A DNA stretch of 56,454 nt from Synechococcus sp. CS-1330 (GCA_025128025.1 JAHLYR010000010.1:1-56454); one strand, 5' to 3'. Positions 8,466 through 17,648 are shown, numbered from the stretch's first letter. The notes: a model not told the origin generated them from the letters alone. Program-made: numbers and translations.

Positions 8466-8485
8466 ACGAAACACATTAGTTTCGT
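8466..8485. promoter_or_regulatory. Probable SufR operator in the sufR-ftrC intergenic region
   Basis: ACGAAAC-(ACATTA)-GTTTCGT is a perfect 7-base inverted repeat with a 6-base spacer. The spacing AAC-N6-GTT matches the CAAC-N6-GTTG arrangement reported for cyanobacterial SufR sites. It lies 64 bases from the sufR start and 97 bases from ftrC, in the only control region shared by both transcripts. The binding assignment is inference from position and symmetry. Confidence 0.7.
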
Positions 8486-8581
8486 AATGGTCTGCCGGTT
8501 AATCCCTTTCTGGCTGCCGATGGCGCCCCATGCCGAGGTGCTGTTTGACTATCGCCTTCTGATCACCTTCCCTTTCGAGCC

Positions 8582-8968
8582 ATGTTCGACACTCCGGCCA
8601 GTTCGACCGCTGAGAGCCCCGCAGGGAGCTCGCCGGCGCACTCCGACAGCTTGGAGGTGATTCGAAAGTTTGCCGAAACCTACGCGCAGCGCACCGGTAC
8701 TTACTTTTGTAGTGATCCCGGTGTGACCGCAGTGGTGCTTGCTGGCCTGGCCAAGCACAAAGATGATCTTGGTGGTGCCCTTTGCCCCTGTCGTCATTAC
8801 GAGGATAAGCAGGCAGAGGTTTCCCAAGCTTTTTGGAATTGCCCCTGCGTGCCCATGCGGGAGCGTAAGGAGTGCCACTGCATGCTGTTTCTCACTGAGG
8901 ACAACGCTTTCCGCTGTGATAAGCAGACGATTTCCCTAGACGAAGTTAAAGCCCTTACTGCCAGCTGA
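8582..8968 (+). CDS. ftrC: Ferredoxin-thioredoxin reductase catalytic (beta) subunit
   Basis: The 128-residue protein has the complete FTR catalytic signature: CPC at 68-70 ([10 protein letters not shown]), CPC at 87-89 ([15 protein letters not shown]) and CHC at 98-100. Four of these cysteines hold the 4Fe-4S cluster and two form the redox disulfide that passes ferredoxin electrons to thioredoxin. C43 is an additional cysteine. The N-terminal 20 residues (Ser/Ala/Pro-rich) are extra. The enzyme is soluble and works with the small variable subunit, which is not in this window. It is the first gene after the probable SufR operator, with sufB starting 14 bases after its stop, so its expression is probably tied to Fe-S status. 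Confidence 0.95.
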   Translation: MFDTPASSTAESPAGSSPAHSDSLEVIRKFAETYAQRTGTYFCSDPGVTAVVLAGLAKHKDDLGGALCPCRHYEDKQAEVSQAFWNCPCVPMRERKECHCMLFLTEDNAFRCDKQTISLDEVKALTAS

Positions 8969-8982
8969 GTCGGTTTACCTCG

Positions 8983-10422
8983 ATGAGTACTGCAACCGTT
9001 GGCGATCTAGTTTCGCAGCCGTACAAGCACGGTTTCGTCACTGATATTGAAACTGAAAAGATCGCCAAGGGTCTGAGTGAAGACGTTGTGCGTCTGATCT
9101 CCTCGAAGAAAAGTGAGCCTGAGTTTTTATTGGCTTTTCGGCTGCGGGCCTACCGGCAATGGCTGCAGATGCAGTCACCAGATTGGGCAGCACTGGGTTT
9201 CCCGCGAATTGATTATCAAAACATTATCTACTACGCAGCTCCTAAGCAGCAGGAGAAAAAAGCCAGCCTTGATGAGGTTGATCCCAAGTTGCTGGAAACA
9301 TTTGAAAAGCTTGGCATCCCCCTTAGTGAGCAGAAGCGCCTATCGAATGTGGCGGTTGATGCCGTTTTTGATAGTGTCTCAATCGCCACCACCTATCGCG
9401 AAAAGCTGGCTGAGCATGGCGTTGTTTTCTGCTCAATCAGTGAGGCTGTAAAGGAGTATCCAGGTTTGGTAGAAAAATATCTCGGCACAGTAGTTCCTAG
9501 TAATGACAACTATTTTGCGGCTCTGAATTCGGCAGTTTTCAGCGATGGCTCTTTTGTCTTTATTCCCAAGGGCGTAACTTGCCCAATGGAGTTGTCAACA
9601 TACTTCCGGATCAATTCTGCCGACACCGGTCAATTTGAGCGCACTTTAATCATTGCCGAGGAGGGTGCTTCTGTTAGCTATTTAGAGGGGTGCACTGCCC
9701 CGATGTTTGATACCAATCAGCTCCATGCAGCCGTTGTGGAGTTGGTGGTGCTCGATGATGCTTCTATTAAGTACTCAACGGTTCAGAACTGGTATGCCGG
9801 TGACGAGCATGGTGTGGGTGGCATTTATAACTTCGTCACCAAGCGCGGTCAATGCAGAGGCGACCGCAGCCGGATCAGCTGGACTCAGGTGGAAACTGGA
9901 TCAGCAATTACTTGGAAGTATCCCAGTTGTGTGTTGCAGGGAGCTGATTCGGTGGGTGAGTTTTATTCGGTTGCCCTCACTAATAACTACCAGCAGGCTG
10001 ATACTGGTACCAAGATGATTCACGTTGGTCCACGGACCCGCTCAACCATTGTGAGCAAAGGCATTAGCGCTGGCCATTCATCTAATAGCTATCGGGGTCT
10101 TGTGCAGATCGGCCCTAAAGCGGTAGGGGCTAAGAATTACAGCCAATGCGATTCGATGTTGATTGGCGATCAAGCTGGCGCCAATACCTATCCCTATATT
10201 CGCTCTCAGCAGCCGGATGCCGCAGTGGAGCATGAGGCAAGCACTTGTCGAATCTCCGCAGATCAACTCTTTTACCTGCAAAGCCGGGGCATTGGGTTTG
10301 AAGAGGCGGTTTCGATGATGGTTAGCGGTTTTTGCCGCGATGTGTTTAATCAATTGCCCATGGAATTTGCCGCTGAGGCAGACAAATTGCTTGCCCTCAA
10401 GCTCGAGGGATCTGTGGGCTGA
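8983..10422 (+). CDS. sufB: SufB, Fe-S cluster assembly scaffold subunit
   Basis: The 479-residue protein is full length and has the SufB core, including [34 protein letters not shown] split around the beta-helix, and the C-terminal [22 protein letters not shown] with the conserved acceptor cysteine. SufB, with SufC and SufD, forms the complex on which sulfur from SufS and iron are assembled into clusters. It follows ftrC by 14 bases and precedes sufC by 57. Its base composition is lower in GC than the rest of the operon: I count 27 G/C in the 60 bases from 9181, against 38 of 60 in sufS from 12541. Confidence 0.97.
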   Translation: MSTATVGDLVSQPYKHGFVTDIETEKIAKGLSEDVVRLISSKKSEPEFLLAFRLRAYRQWLQMQSPDWAALGFPRIDYQNIIYYAAPKQQEKKASLDEVDPKLLETFEKLGIPLSEQKRLSNVAVDAVFDSVSIATTYREKLAEHGVVFCSISEAVKEYPGLVEKYLGTVVPSNDNYFAALNSAVFSDGSFVFIPKGVTCPMELSTYFRINSADTGQFERTLIIAEEGASVSYLEGCTAPMFDTNQLHAAVVELVVLDDASIKYSTVQNWYAGDEHGVGGIYNFVTKRGQCRGDRSRISWTQVETGSAITWKYPSCVLQGADSVGEFYSVALTNNYQQADTGTKMIHVGPRTRSTIVSKGISAGHSSNSYRGLVQIGPKAVGAKNYSQCDSMLIGDQAGANTYPYIRSQQPDAAVEHEASTCRISADQLFYLQSRGIGFEEAVSMMVSGFCRDVFNQLPMEFAAEADKLLALKLEGSVG

Positions 10423-10479
10423 GCCGTTCCAATCTGTTTTATCTGTTCGTTCCCCCTTCCCCGCCTTTCCTTACCTGCT

Positions 10480-11283
10480 GTGATTCGCCCAGACGCCCCA
10501 GTATTGCTCGAAATTTGTGACCTGCACGCTCGGGTTGAGGAACAGCCAATCCTTAAAGGGGTGAACCTCACGATTCGTGCTGGTGAAATTCACGCGGTGA
10601 TGGGGCGTAATGGCAGCGGCAAAAGCACCCTTTCCAAAGTGCTGGCTGGCCATCCCGCCTATACGGTCACAGCCGGGTCGGTTTCCTATATGGGCGCAGA
10701 CCTACTTGAGCTAGCGCCAGAGCAGCGCTCTCGACTGGGCTTGTTTCTGGGATTTCAATACCCGGTGGAGATCCCGGGGGTTAGTAACCTTGAATTCCTA
10801 CGGGTTTCCACTAATGCCCGCCGCGCTCAAAGGGGTGAGGAGGAGCTGGACACCTTTGCCTTCGAAGACCTCGTGCGCGAGCGCCTCAAGGTGGTGCAGA
10901 TGGATCCTGCCTTCTTAGATCGCAGTGTCAACGAAGGCTTCTCCGGTGGCGAAAAAAAGCGCAACGAGATCTTGCAGATGGCGCTACTTGAACCTCTAGT
11001 GGCGATTCTCGATGAAACCGATTCTGGCCTTGATATCGACGCCCTACGCATCGTGGCTGATGGGGTCAATCAACTCGCTGGCCCGGACAATGCCACCTTG
11101 CTGATCACCCACTACCAGCGCTTGCTGGATCTGATCACCCCCGATTACGTCCATGTGATGGCGGCTGGCCGGATCCTGCGCACCGGAGGCAAGGAGCTGG
11201 CCTTGGAGCTTGAGCGCACTGGTTACGAATGGGTGGATCAGGAGCTGACCAGCCTGGGCCGGGAACCTGCGGAGGTGCTGTGA
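10480..11283 (+). CDS. sufC: SufC, Fe-S assembly ATPase
   Basis: This is a 267-residue ABC-type ATPase without membrane domains. Walker A is [17 protein letters not shown] (from about residue 46), the signature segment [22 protein letters not shown] is the SufC variant, and Walker B is [16 protein letters not shown]. SufC drives conformational change in the SufBCD complex. The start is a GTG ([12 protein letters not shown]). The stop TGA at 11281-11283 shares a base with the ATG of sufD. Confidence 0.97.
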   Translation: MIRPDAPVLLEICDLHARVEEQPILKGVNLTIRAGEIHAVMGRNGSGKSTLSKVLAGHPAYTVTAGSVSYMGADLLELAPEQRSRLGLFLGFQYPVEIPGVSNLEFLRVSTNARRAQRGEEELDTFAFEDLVRERLKVVQMDPAFLDRSVNEGFSGGEKKRNEILQMALLEPLVAILDETDSGLDIDALRIVADGVNQLAGPDNATLLITHYQRLLDLITPDYVHVMAAGRILRTGGKELALELERTGYEWVDQELTSLGREPAEVL

Positions 11284-12395
11284 TGCCAGCTGCGGTTATG
11301 CCAAATACTGCTGATTGGCTCACCCAGCTTGCTGGCGTGCCCCTGCCGGGCCGAAGTCAGGAGGAGTGGCGATTCACAGGCCTGGCTGCCCTAGAGGCCT
11401 TGGCGCCCGAGCTCTGGAGTGGTGTCGATCCATTCGCCCAACTCAGCTTGCCCGCTGGCATCAGCCGCATCGGAGCTGATCAGGTCCAGGGGTTGCAGCA
11501 GCAGGTGCTTAAGGCCACAGGCGGCAGCGATGCTTGGTCGGTGCGGCTAAACCAAGGCGCTTCGCCCCGCTGTCTGGCTTTGAGGGTGGCTGGAGCGGCT
11601 GATCCGTTGCAATTGCATTTTGATGCCGGTGCGGCGCCGGGGCTGCTGGCACTGCAGCTGGTGCTCGTGCTTGAGGAGGGCGCCAGCTTGGACCTGCTGA
11701 TCCAGCACGGCTCCAGTGGCCCCAATGCCACCAGCTTGGTAGCGGTGGTCCAGCTTGGCCGCGGCGCCCAGCTCAATCTGGGGCTGCTGGCGCCTGGCGA
11801 TGCCAGCGCCAGCCTGCTCAGCCACCTGTCGATCAGCCAGGCCCCCGCCAGCTCCCTCCAGCTCACCACCGCAGTTGGGGGTTGGGCCCTAAGCCGGCTC
11901 GAGCCCTGCATCAGCCAGCTGGATGGAGCGGCCCAGACCCGGCTGCGGGCCCTGCAGCTGGTGGATGGCCAAGAGTTGGCCGACACCCACAGCCAAGTGC
12001 GTTTTGAAGGCCCCGATGGACAGCTCGACCAGCTCCACAAGGTGGTAGCTGATGGGGCCGGACGCAGCGTTTTCAACGGGGCCGTGCGGGTGCCGCGCAG
12101 CGCCCAGCAAACCAACGCCGCCCAGCTCAGCCGCAGCCTGTTGCTCTCCGATCGGGCCCGAGTGGATACCAAGCCAGAGCTCGAAATCGTCGCGGACGAT
12201 GTCAAGTGCGCCCACGGCGCCACCATTAGTCGACTGCAGCAGAACGAGCTTTTTTATCTGCAGAGCCGGGGTATTGGCGCTGAACAAGCCTCACGGTTGC
12301 TGTTGCGGGGCTACTGCGAGGAGGTGTTGCGGGAGCTTCCCGCGGCGGCGGCAGCCCTGAATCCGCTAAAGCTGCTGCTGCGGGAACATCCATGA
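11283..12395 (+). CDS. sufD: SufD, Fe-S assembly scaffold subunit
   Basis: The product has about 370 residues and starts at the ATG overlapping the sufC stop; a second ATG 15 bases on is also possible. The C terminus, [26 protein letters not shown], is the SufD counterpart of the SufB end and contains the conserved His/Cys region. The N-terminal half is divergent and Gln/Leu-rich, as is usual for SufD. It partners SufB and SufC in the scaffold complex. The last codons overlap sufS by 4 bases (ATGA), so translation is coupled. Confidence 0.93.
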   Translation: MPAAVMPNTADWLTQLAGVPLPGRSQEEWRFTGLAALEALAPELWSGVDPFAQLSLPAGISRIGADQVQGLQQQVLKATGGSDAWSVRLNQGASPRCLALRVAGAADPLQLHFDAGAAPGLLALQLVLVLEEGASLDLLIQHGSSGPNATSLVAVVQLGRGAQLNLGLLAPGDASASLLSHLSISQAPASSLQLTTAVGGWALSRLEPCISQLDGAAQTRLRALQLVDGQELADTHSQVRFEGPDGQLDQLHKVVADGAGRSVFNGAVRVPRSAQQTNAAQLSRSLLLSDRARVDTKPELEIVADDVKCAHGATISRLQQNELFYLQSRGIGAEQASRLLLRGYCEEVLRELPAAAAALNPLKLLLREHP

Positions 12396-13705
12396 CCACT
12401 ACCACCACCCCTGCCGCTGCAGCAACCACCCCCGCAACCCAGCCCAGCATTGAGGTGGTCGCGCCAAATCTTGCTGCCCTCTCCCGGCCTGATTTCCCCC
12501 TGCTGGCCCAAACGGCTTGCCTCGGCCAGCCGTTGATCTACCTCGATTACGCCGCTACCAGCCAGAAGCCCCGTCAGGTACTGGCGGCTCTGCAGCACTA
12601 CTACGACCACGACAACGCCAACGTGCACCGTGGCGCCCACCAGCTCAGTGCTCGCGCCACCGAAGGCTTTGAGGCAGCCCGCAGCAAAACTGCCACCTTC
12701 ATCGGTGCGGCCAACGCGCGCGAGATCGTCTTTACCCGCAATGCCAGCGAGGCGATCAACCTGGTGGCTCGCAGCTGGGGCGAGGCCAACCTGGTCCCTG
12801 GTGATGAGGTGTTGCTCACGGTGATGGAGCACCACTCCAACCTGGTGCCCTGGCAGCTGCTGGCCCAGCGCACTGGCTGCGTGCTGCGCCATGCGGGCCT
12901 CACTGAGAGCGGTGAGCTGGATCTAGAGGATCTGCGCTGCCAGATCAGCGAGCGCACCAAGCTGGTGAGCCTGGTGCAGGTGAGCAACACCCTCGGCTGC
13001 CTCAATCCGATTGAGCAGGTGGTGGAGCTGGCCCACGCCGCAGGCGCTCTGGTGCTCGTGGACGCCTGCCAGAGCCTGCCCCACCTGGTGGTGAATGTGG
13101 CCCAGCTGGGCTGCGATTTCCTGGTGGGTAGCTCCCATAAACTCTGCGGCCCCACCGGTATGGGCTTTCTTTGGGCCCGCGAGGCCTTGCTTGAGGCGAT
13201 GCCGCCCTTCCTGGGCGGCGGCGAGATGATCCAGGACGTTTATCTCGATCACAGCAGCTGGGCCGAGTTGCCCCACAAATTTGAGGCGGGCACCCCGGCT
13301 ATCGGCGAGGCGATCGGCATGGGCGCCGCCCTCGACTACCTCAGCGCCATTGGTCTTGAGCGCATCCACGCCTGGGAGCAGCAGCTCACCTGCCAGCTCT
13401 TTGCTCGTCTCCAGGCGATCGAGGGGGTACGCATCTTGGGTCCCACGCCCGAGCAGCAACCAGATCGTGGTGCCCTGGCGGCCTTCACGGTGGATGGCCT
13501 GCACGCCAACGACATCGCCGCCCTGCTTGATTCAGCCGGCATCTGCATCCGCAGCGGCCACCACTGCACCCAGCCCCTGCACCGCCTCTACAGCCTCCCC
13601 GGCTCAGCCAGAGCCAGCCTGGGCTTCACCACCACCCCGGAAGAGATCGACCGCTTCGCTGAGGAGCTGGAAGGCACGATCACCTTTCTTCGCGAGCACA
13701 GTTAG
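12392..13705 (+). CDS. sufS: SufS, group II cysteine desulfurase
   Basis: This is a 437-residue PLP enzyme that removes sulfur from L-cysteine for cluster assembly. Visible landmarks are YLDYAATSQKP near the start, ANVHRGAHQLSARAT, TRNASEAINLVA, the PLP lysine in VGSSHKLCGPTGMGF and the catalytic cysteine in IRSGHHCTQPLHR. A Thr/Ala-rich tail of about 25 residues precedes the fold. It normally needs SufE as sulfur acceptor, and no sufE is in the window. It ends the operon. Its stop codon interlocks with the stop of the convergent amine oxidase (TTAG shared). Confidence 0.96.
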   Translation: MTTTTTPAAAATTPATQPSIEVVAPNLAALSRPDFPLLAQTACLGQPLIYLDYAATSQKPRQVLAALQHYYDHDNANVHRGAHQLSARATEGFEAARSKTATFIGAANAREIVFTRNASEAINLVARSWGEANLVPGDEVLLTVMEHHSNLVPWQLLAQRTGCVLRHAGLTESGELDLEDLRCQISERTKLVSLVQVSNTLGCLNPIEQVVELAHAAGALVLVDACQSLPHLVVNVAQLGCDFLVGSSHKLCGPTGMGFLWAREALLEAMPPFLGGGEMIQDVYLDHSSWAELPHKFEAGTPAIGEAIGMGAALDYLSAIGLERIHAWEQQLTCQLFARLQAIEGVRILGPTPEQQPDRGALAAFTVDGLHANDIAALLDSAGICIRSGHHCTQPLHRLYSLPGSARASLGFTTTPEEIDRFAEELEGTITFLREHS

Positions 13706-15123
13706 TCGGTTGTGGGCACCGCCACCCCTGCGGCTGGCAATTCACCCAGGGCAGTGGCGGCCGCTCGCTCACCTGCTTCGATCGCCCCCTCGAAATAGCC
13801 CGGCCATCTCGGGGAAACCTCGCTGCCCGCCCAGATCACCCGGCCGTGATTGGCAGCTGCTAGCCGGGCCGCGCCCGTCCAGGTGCCTGGGATCACGAAG
13901 CTGGTAAAGGCGCCGCCGCTCCAGGGCTCCTTGTTCCAGTTGTGCTCCACCAGCTCAAGCGGCTTGGCTGCTTCTGGCCCCCAATAGGCCACTAGGTCTG
14001 CAATGACCAGCTGCCGCCGCTGCAGGGCGGGCATGGCGCCAAGCCTTAAGGCGCGCTCGCCAGCGATGAAGCCGGCCAATACGGCCGGCTGGCCTTCCGG
14101 AGGTCCGCTGTCGGCGGTGAGCTCCAGAAACGGCAGATCGCTGATCCCCAGGCCGTTGAGCCCCTGCTCGCGCCAGAAGGGCCTGGCATAGATGGCCAGA
14201 ACTTTGATCATTGCTCCCATAGGTGAGCGCTGCAGCAGGGCGCTAAGGGCTGCGGGCAGGGCCGGCTCGAAGCGGATCGCCAGCCGCAGCGGTGGCGGGA
14301 TGGCCACGATGGCGCTGGCGGCGTGATGCTGCTCCCCGCTGCTGTCCACCAGGCAAACGCCGTGGCTGTCTTGAACGATGGCCTGCACGGGCCGGTTCAG
14401 CCGCAGGCAGCCGGGCGCTTGGGCCTCCAGGGTTGAGGCGAGCCGCTGGGCTACGGCTCCGGCCCCGCCGCGCACCAGCCAGGCTTCCGGGCTCTCCGTC
14501 TGGGGGGCTACGGCCTGGGTCCAGGCCAGGTGCAGGATCGAAGCCTCCCAGGGTTCAAAGCCGCCGGAGCCGCCCACGCGGCAGAGCCACTCGAGGGGCA
14601 GGCGGGCCAGGGGGATGGTGGTGTGTTGCTCGGCCCACTGCGCCACCGTGAGGCGGTCGAGCTGCTCGGCATTGGGCGTGCGCCAGGGCTGGTGAGGATC
14701 CACTTGGGCGACCAGGGTGCTGAATTCCCGCTGCAGGTCCTCAAAGGCTTCCAGCTCCGCTGCCGTCAGGCCGAGGCTCTCAGGTTTGAAGAAGAGATGG
14801 CTTGACGCAAAGTCTTTTGCCAGGGGCGCTTCCACCCTGCTGCCGCGCCAGTGGAAGACGCCGCGGTCGCCGTAGTGGCTGGCAAAGCGCTCGAGTGCCA
14901 GCTCATCCAGCAGGGCCGCGAAGCGGTGGTGGCTGGCGCCGCCCCACTGGCCGCCCAGGTCAATGACGCTGCCATTGGCGCTGGTGGTGCTCAGCATGCG
15001 CCCGCCCACCCGGCTCCGGGCTTCCAGCACCCGCACCGCGCGGCCGGCGCTTTGCAGCCGGCGGGCAGCCACCAGGCCCGAGAGCCCGGCACCCACGATC
15101 AGCACATCTACCTTCTCAGTCAT
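13702..15123 (-). CDS. FAD-dependent amine oxidase family protein
   Basis: From the ATG at 15123 the protein (about 473 residues) begins VDVLIVGAGLSGLVAARRL, the dinucleotide-binding motif, followed by VLEARSRVGGRMLS and DLGGQWGG, the classic amine-oxidase N terminus. The C-terminal GRVIWAGSEVSPRWPGYFEGAIEAGERAA closes the FAD site. Members oxidise amines, polyamines, amino acids or carotenoid-like substrates; this one most resembles monoamine/L-amino-acid oxidases with a soluble body. No signal peptide is evident from this start. It is convergent with sufS and divergent from the DUF1543 gene. Confidence 0.88.
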   Translation of the reverse strand: MTEKVDVLIVGAGLSGLVAARRLQSAGRAVRVLEARSRVGGRMLSTTSANGSVIDLGGQWGGASHHRFAALLDELALERFASHYGDRGVFHWRGSRVEAPLAKDFASSHLFFKPESLGLTAAELEAFEDLQREFSTLVAQVDPHQPWRTPNAEQLDRLTVAQWAEQHTTIPLARLPLEWLCRVGGSGGFEPWEASILHLAWTQAVAPQTESPEAWLVRGGAGAVAQRLASTLEAQAPGCLRLNRPVQAIVQDSHGVCLVDSSGEQHHAASAIVAIPPPLRLAIRFEPALPAALSALLQRSPMGAMIKVLAIYARPFWREQGLNGLGISDLPFLELTADSGPPEGQPAVLAGFIAGERALRLGAMPALQRRQLVIADLVAYWGPEAAKPLELVEHNWNKEPWSGGAFTSFVIPGTWTGAARLAAANHGRVIWAGSEVSPRWPGYFEGAIEAGERAAATALGELPAAGVAVPTTD

Positions 15124-15191
15124 GGCTTGATCAGCTGGGGGCGTTGCGCTCAGATTGGCAAGCTTTGGCAGCGAGGGCCGTTTGGGTTTCG

Positions 15192-15737
15192 ATGATTTCT
15201 GAGAGCCAGGGCCGGCCCGAGTTGTTTCTGGCGGTGCTGGGTGGCCGTGCACCGGGCTGTCACATCGAGCTCCACGACGTGCGCTTCGTGGCCGCCGCCA
15301 CGATCGAAGCGGCGCTTCCAGAGTTGCGGCGGCAGTGGTTCGGGAGGCGTGAGGGCCTGCACCTGGACAGCTACATGGCGGTGCGAGCGGTGGATGGCTA
15401 CGCGGTGAGCCTCGGGCGCGAGCCGGCCGCGCCCCGGCCCGAGCGGCTCTGGTTTGTAAACCTGGGCGCCTACCGCCCCGACTCCCTAGCGGAGCTGCAC
15501 CACTTCGGCCTGGTAGTGGCCCGCTCGCCCCAGGCGGCCAAGGCGGCGGCTAAGCGCCAGTGGCTGCACGGCGCCCTGCAGCAGCACAAGGACGATCTGG
15601 TGGCCGTAGACGACTGCCTGGCGATCGAGCAGCTGGAGCTGCTGGGCGGCGAGCGCTGGCATGTGCAGTTGGAGCCCCACCTTGAGGGCCTGAGCCAGAG
15701 CCAGGTGCCGGATTGGTTTGGCTACCGGCCGATATGA
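15192..15737 (+). CDS. DUF1543 domain protein
   Basis: From the ATG at 15192 the product has 181 residues. It begins LFLAVLGGRAPGCHIELHDVRFVAA, the first strand and loop typical of DUF1543, and repeats a related pattern in the second half (LWFVNLGAYRPDSLAELHHFGLVVA), consistent with two similar subdomains. A TTG at 15144 would add 16 unlikely residues. The family's function is unknown; it is soluble and common in proteobacteria and cyanobacteria. It is divergent from the amine oxidase and 160 bases upstream of mtnA. Confidence 0.8.
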   Translation: MISESQGRPELFLAVLGGRAPGCHIELHDVRFVAAATIEAALPELRRQWFGRREGLHLDSYMAVRAVDGYAVSLGREPAAPRPERLWFVNLGAYRPDSLAELHHFGLVVARSPQAAKAAAKRQWLHGALQQHKDDLVAVDDCLAIEQLELLGGERWHVQLEPHLEGLSQSQVPDWFGYRPI

Positions 15738-15898
15738 GCAGGTGGCGGGGGTGAACTGATACTCGCAGTACAGACTGTGCGGATTGAGGGACGGTCTGCG
15801 GCTGGATCCTTCCGGTTGTGGTGCTGCGCCTGATCAGCCCCAGTCGGCCTGCCCGCCCCCAGAGATGATCAAGGGCCGATCTTGCGCTTCCCGCAGCC

Positions 15899-16999
15899 AT
15901 GAACATCGACGGCAAGCCCTGGCGCACGATCTGGCTGGAGCCGGATGGGCATTCGGGCTCCCACGCGGTTGGCGTTATCGATCAGACCCTGCTGCCCCAC
16001 CAGTTCACGACGCGTACGTTGCGCAGCTGCGCTGACGCGGCAGATGCGATCAGCTCAATGGTGGTGCGCGGGGCGCCGCTGATTGGCGTGACCGGCGCCC
16101 ATGGGCTGATGCTGGCCCTGCAGGCCGATCCGGGCGACGCCTCCCTGGCGGCGGCCTTTGAGCAGCTCAATGCCACCCGGCCCACGGCGATCAACCTGCG
16201 CTGGGCCCTGGAGCGGGTGCGGGCCAAGGTGCAGCCGCTGCCGCCGGTCGAGCGGGCCGAGGCGGCCAGGTTGGAGGCCGCGGCGATCGCCGATGAGGAC
16301 GTCGCCATGTGCGAGGCCATCGGCGATCACGGGCTGGCTATCTTCCGCCAGCTGGAGGCGGCCAGGCCCGGCGCCAGGCTCAATGTGCTCACCCACTGCA
16401 ACGCCGGCTGGCTGGCCACGGTGGACTGGGGCACGGCCCTGGCGCCGATCTACAAGGCCCACCGCGCCGGGGTGAACATCCATGTGTGGGTGGACGAGAC
16501 CCGCCCCCGCAACCAGGGCGCCTCACTGACGGCCTTTGAGCTGGCTCAGGAGGGTGTGCCCCATACCGTGATCGTGGATAACGCCGGCGGCCACCTAATG
16601 CAGCACGGCCAAGTGGATGCGGTGATCGTGGGCACCGACCGCACCACCCGCCGCGGCGATGTGTGCAATAAGATTGGCACCTATCTCAAAGCCCTGGCCG
16701 CCCACGACAACGGCGTGCCCTTTTATGTGGCCTTGCCCGCCTCCACGATCGACTGGACGATTGGCGATGGCGTGGCCGAGATCCCGATCGAGGCCCGCAG
16801 CGCCACGGAGGTGACTCACATCCAGGGGTGCGGCGCCGATGGGGCGATCACGACCGTGCAGCTAACGCCAACGGGCAGCGCCGGTTTCAACCCGGCCTTC
16901 GATGTCACCCCGGCGCGGCTGGTGACGGGCCTGATCACCGAGCGGGGCGTGGCCGCGGCCACGGAGGCTGGGCTGCAGGAGCTTTATGGCAATGACTGA
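15899..16999 (+). CDS. mtnA: S-methyl-5-thioribose-1-phosphate isomerase (MtnA)
   Basis: The 366-residue enzyme belongs to the MtnA/eIF2B-like fold. It has MVVRGAPLIGVTGAHG near the N terminus, the catalytic cysteine in LTHCNAGWLATVDWGTALAPI and the catalytic aspartate in IVGTDRTTRRGDVCNKIGTY. It converts 5-methylthioribose-1-phosphate to the ribulose form, and the same enzyme accepts 5-deoxyribose-1-phosphate. The next gene, a class II aldolase, starts 14 bases before its stop, so the two are co-translated. That partner points to cleavage of the product rather than the classical mtnB-mtnC-mtnD route. The 160 bases upstream hold no recognisable SAM riboswitch. Confidence 0.95.
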   Translation: MNIDGKPWRTIWLEPDGHSGSHAVGVIDQTLLPHQFTTRTLRSCADAADAISSMVVRGAPLIGVTGAHGLMLALQADPGDASLAAAFEQLNATRPTAINLRWALERVRAKVQPLPPVERAEAARLEAAAIADEDVAMCEAIGDHGLAIFRQLEAARPGARLNVLTHCNAGWLATVDWGTALAPIYKAHRAGVNIHVWVDETRPRNQGASLTAFELAQEGVPHTVIVDNAGGHLMQHGQVDAVIVGTDRTTRRGDVCNKIGTYLKALAAHDNGVPFYVALPASTIDWTIGDGVAEIPIEARSATEVTHIQGCGADGAITTVQLTPTGSAGFNPAFDVTPARLVTGLITERGVAAATEAGLQELYGND

Positions 17000-17648
17000 G
17001 CAGGCGCTGCGTCAGCAGCTCGTGGAGGTGTCCCGGCGCCTAAACGCCAGCGGGCTCAATCAGGGCACCTCCGGCAACCTATCGGTGCGTATTCCTGGTG
17101 GCCTGCTGATCACGCCCAGCTCCCTGCCCTTCGAGCAGATGGAGCCGCAGGATTTGGTGGCGATTGCTGGCAGCGGCAAGCCCCTTGAGGCGGCAGCTGG
17201 CCAGCGGCGGCCCTCCTCCGAGTGGCGGCTGCACGCCGATCTCCTCGCCAGCCGGCCTGAGATCAAGGCGGTGCTGCATTGCCATTCGATCCATGCCACG
17301 GCCCTCGCCTGCCACGGGCGCCCCATCCCACCCTTTCACTACATGACCGCGGTGGCCGGCGGCGATGACATCCGCTGCGCCGCCTACGCCACATTTGGCA
17401 CCGCCGAGCTCTCAGCCCTTGCTGTGCAGGCCCTCGATGGCCGGCTGGCCTGCCTGCTGGCCCAGCACGGCCAGGTGACCCTCGGCAACAGCCTCGATCA
17501 GGCCCTGCGCATCGCCGTTGAGGTGGAGACTCTGGCCCAGATGTATCTGCAAGCCCTGCAATTAGGCGAGCCACCGCTGTTGAGCGACGCCCAGATGGCG
17601 GCGGTGCATCAGCAGTTCCGCTCCCTGCACTACGGCGCCGGCGCCTGA
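16986..17648 (+). CDS. FucA-like class II aldolase, probable partner of MtnA
   Basis: The 220-residue protein follows the L-fuculose-1-phosphate aldolase pattern along most of its length: GTSGNLSVR, LITPSSLPFE, PSSEWRLHADLL, FHYMTAVAGG, YATFGTAELS and LLAQHGQ. Inferred key residues are the general base E79, zinc ligands H98, H100 and H161, and Y119. Family members cleave or form ketose-1-phosphates through a zinc enolate of dihydroxyacetone phosphate. Coupled to mtnA, the likely substrates are 5-deoxyribulose-1-phosphate or 5-methylthioribulose-1-phosphate, giving DHAP plus acetaldehyde or methylthioacetaldehyde. MtnB, a dehydratase of the same superfamily, is the main alternative, but the FucA-like blocks argue against it. 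Confidence 0.85.
   Translation: MAMTEQALRQQLVEVSRRLNASGLNQGTSGNLSVRIPGGLLITPSSLPFEQMEPQDLVAIAGSGKPLEAAAGQRRPSSEWRLHADLLASRPEIKAVLHCHSIHATALACHGRPIPPFHYMTAVAGGDDIRCAAYATFGTAELSALAVQALDGRLACLLAQHGQVTLGNSLDQALRIAVEVETLAQMYLQALQLGEPPLLSDAQMAAVHQQFRSLHYGAGA

Noticed and set aside
15738-15898. SAM or other riboswitch upstream of mtnA
   Set aside because: I looked for paired stems and a conserved core and found none that I could support.
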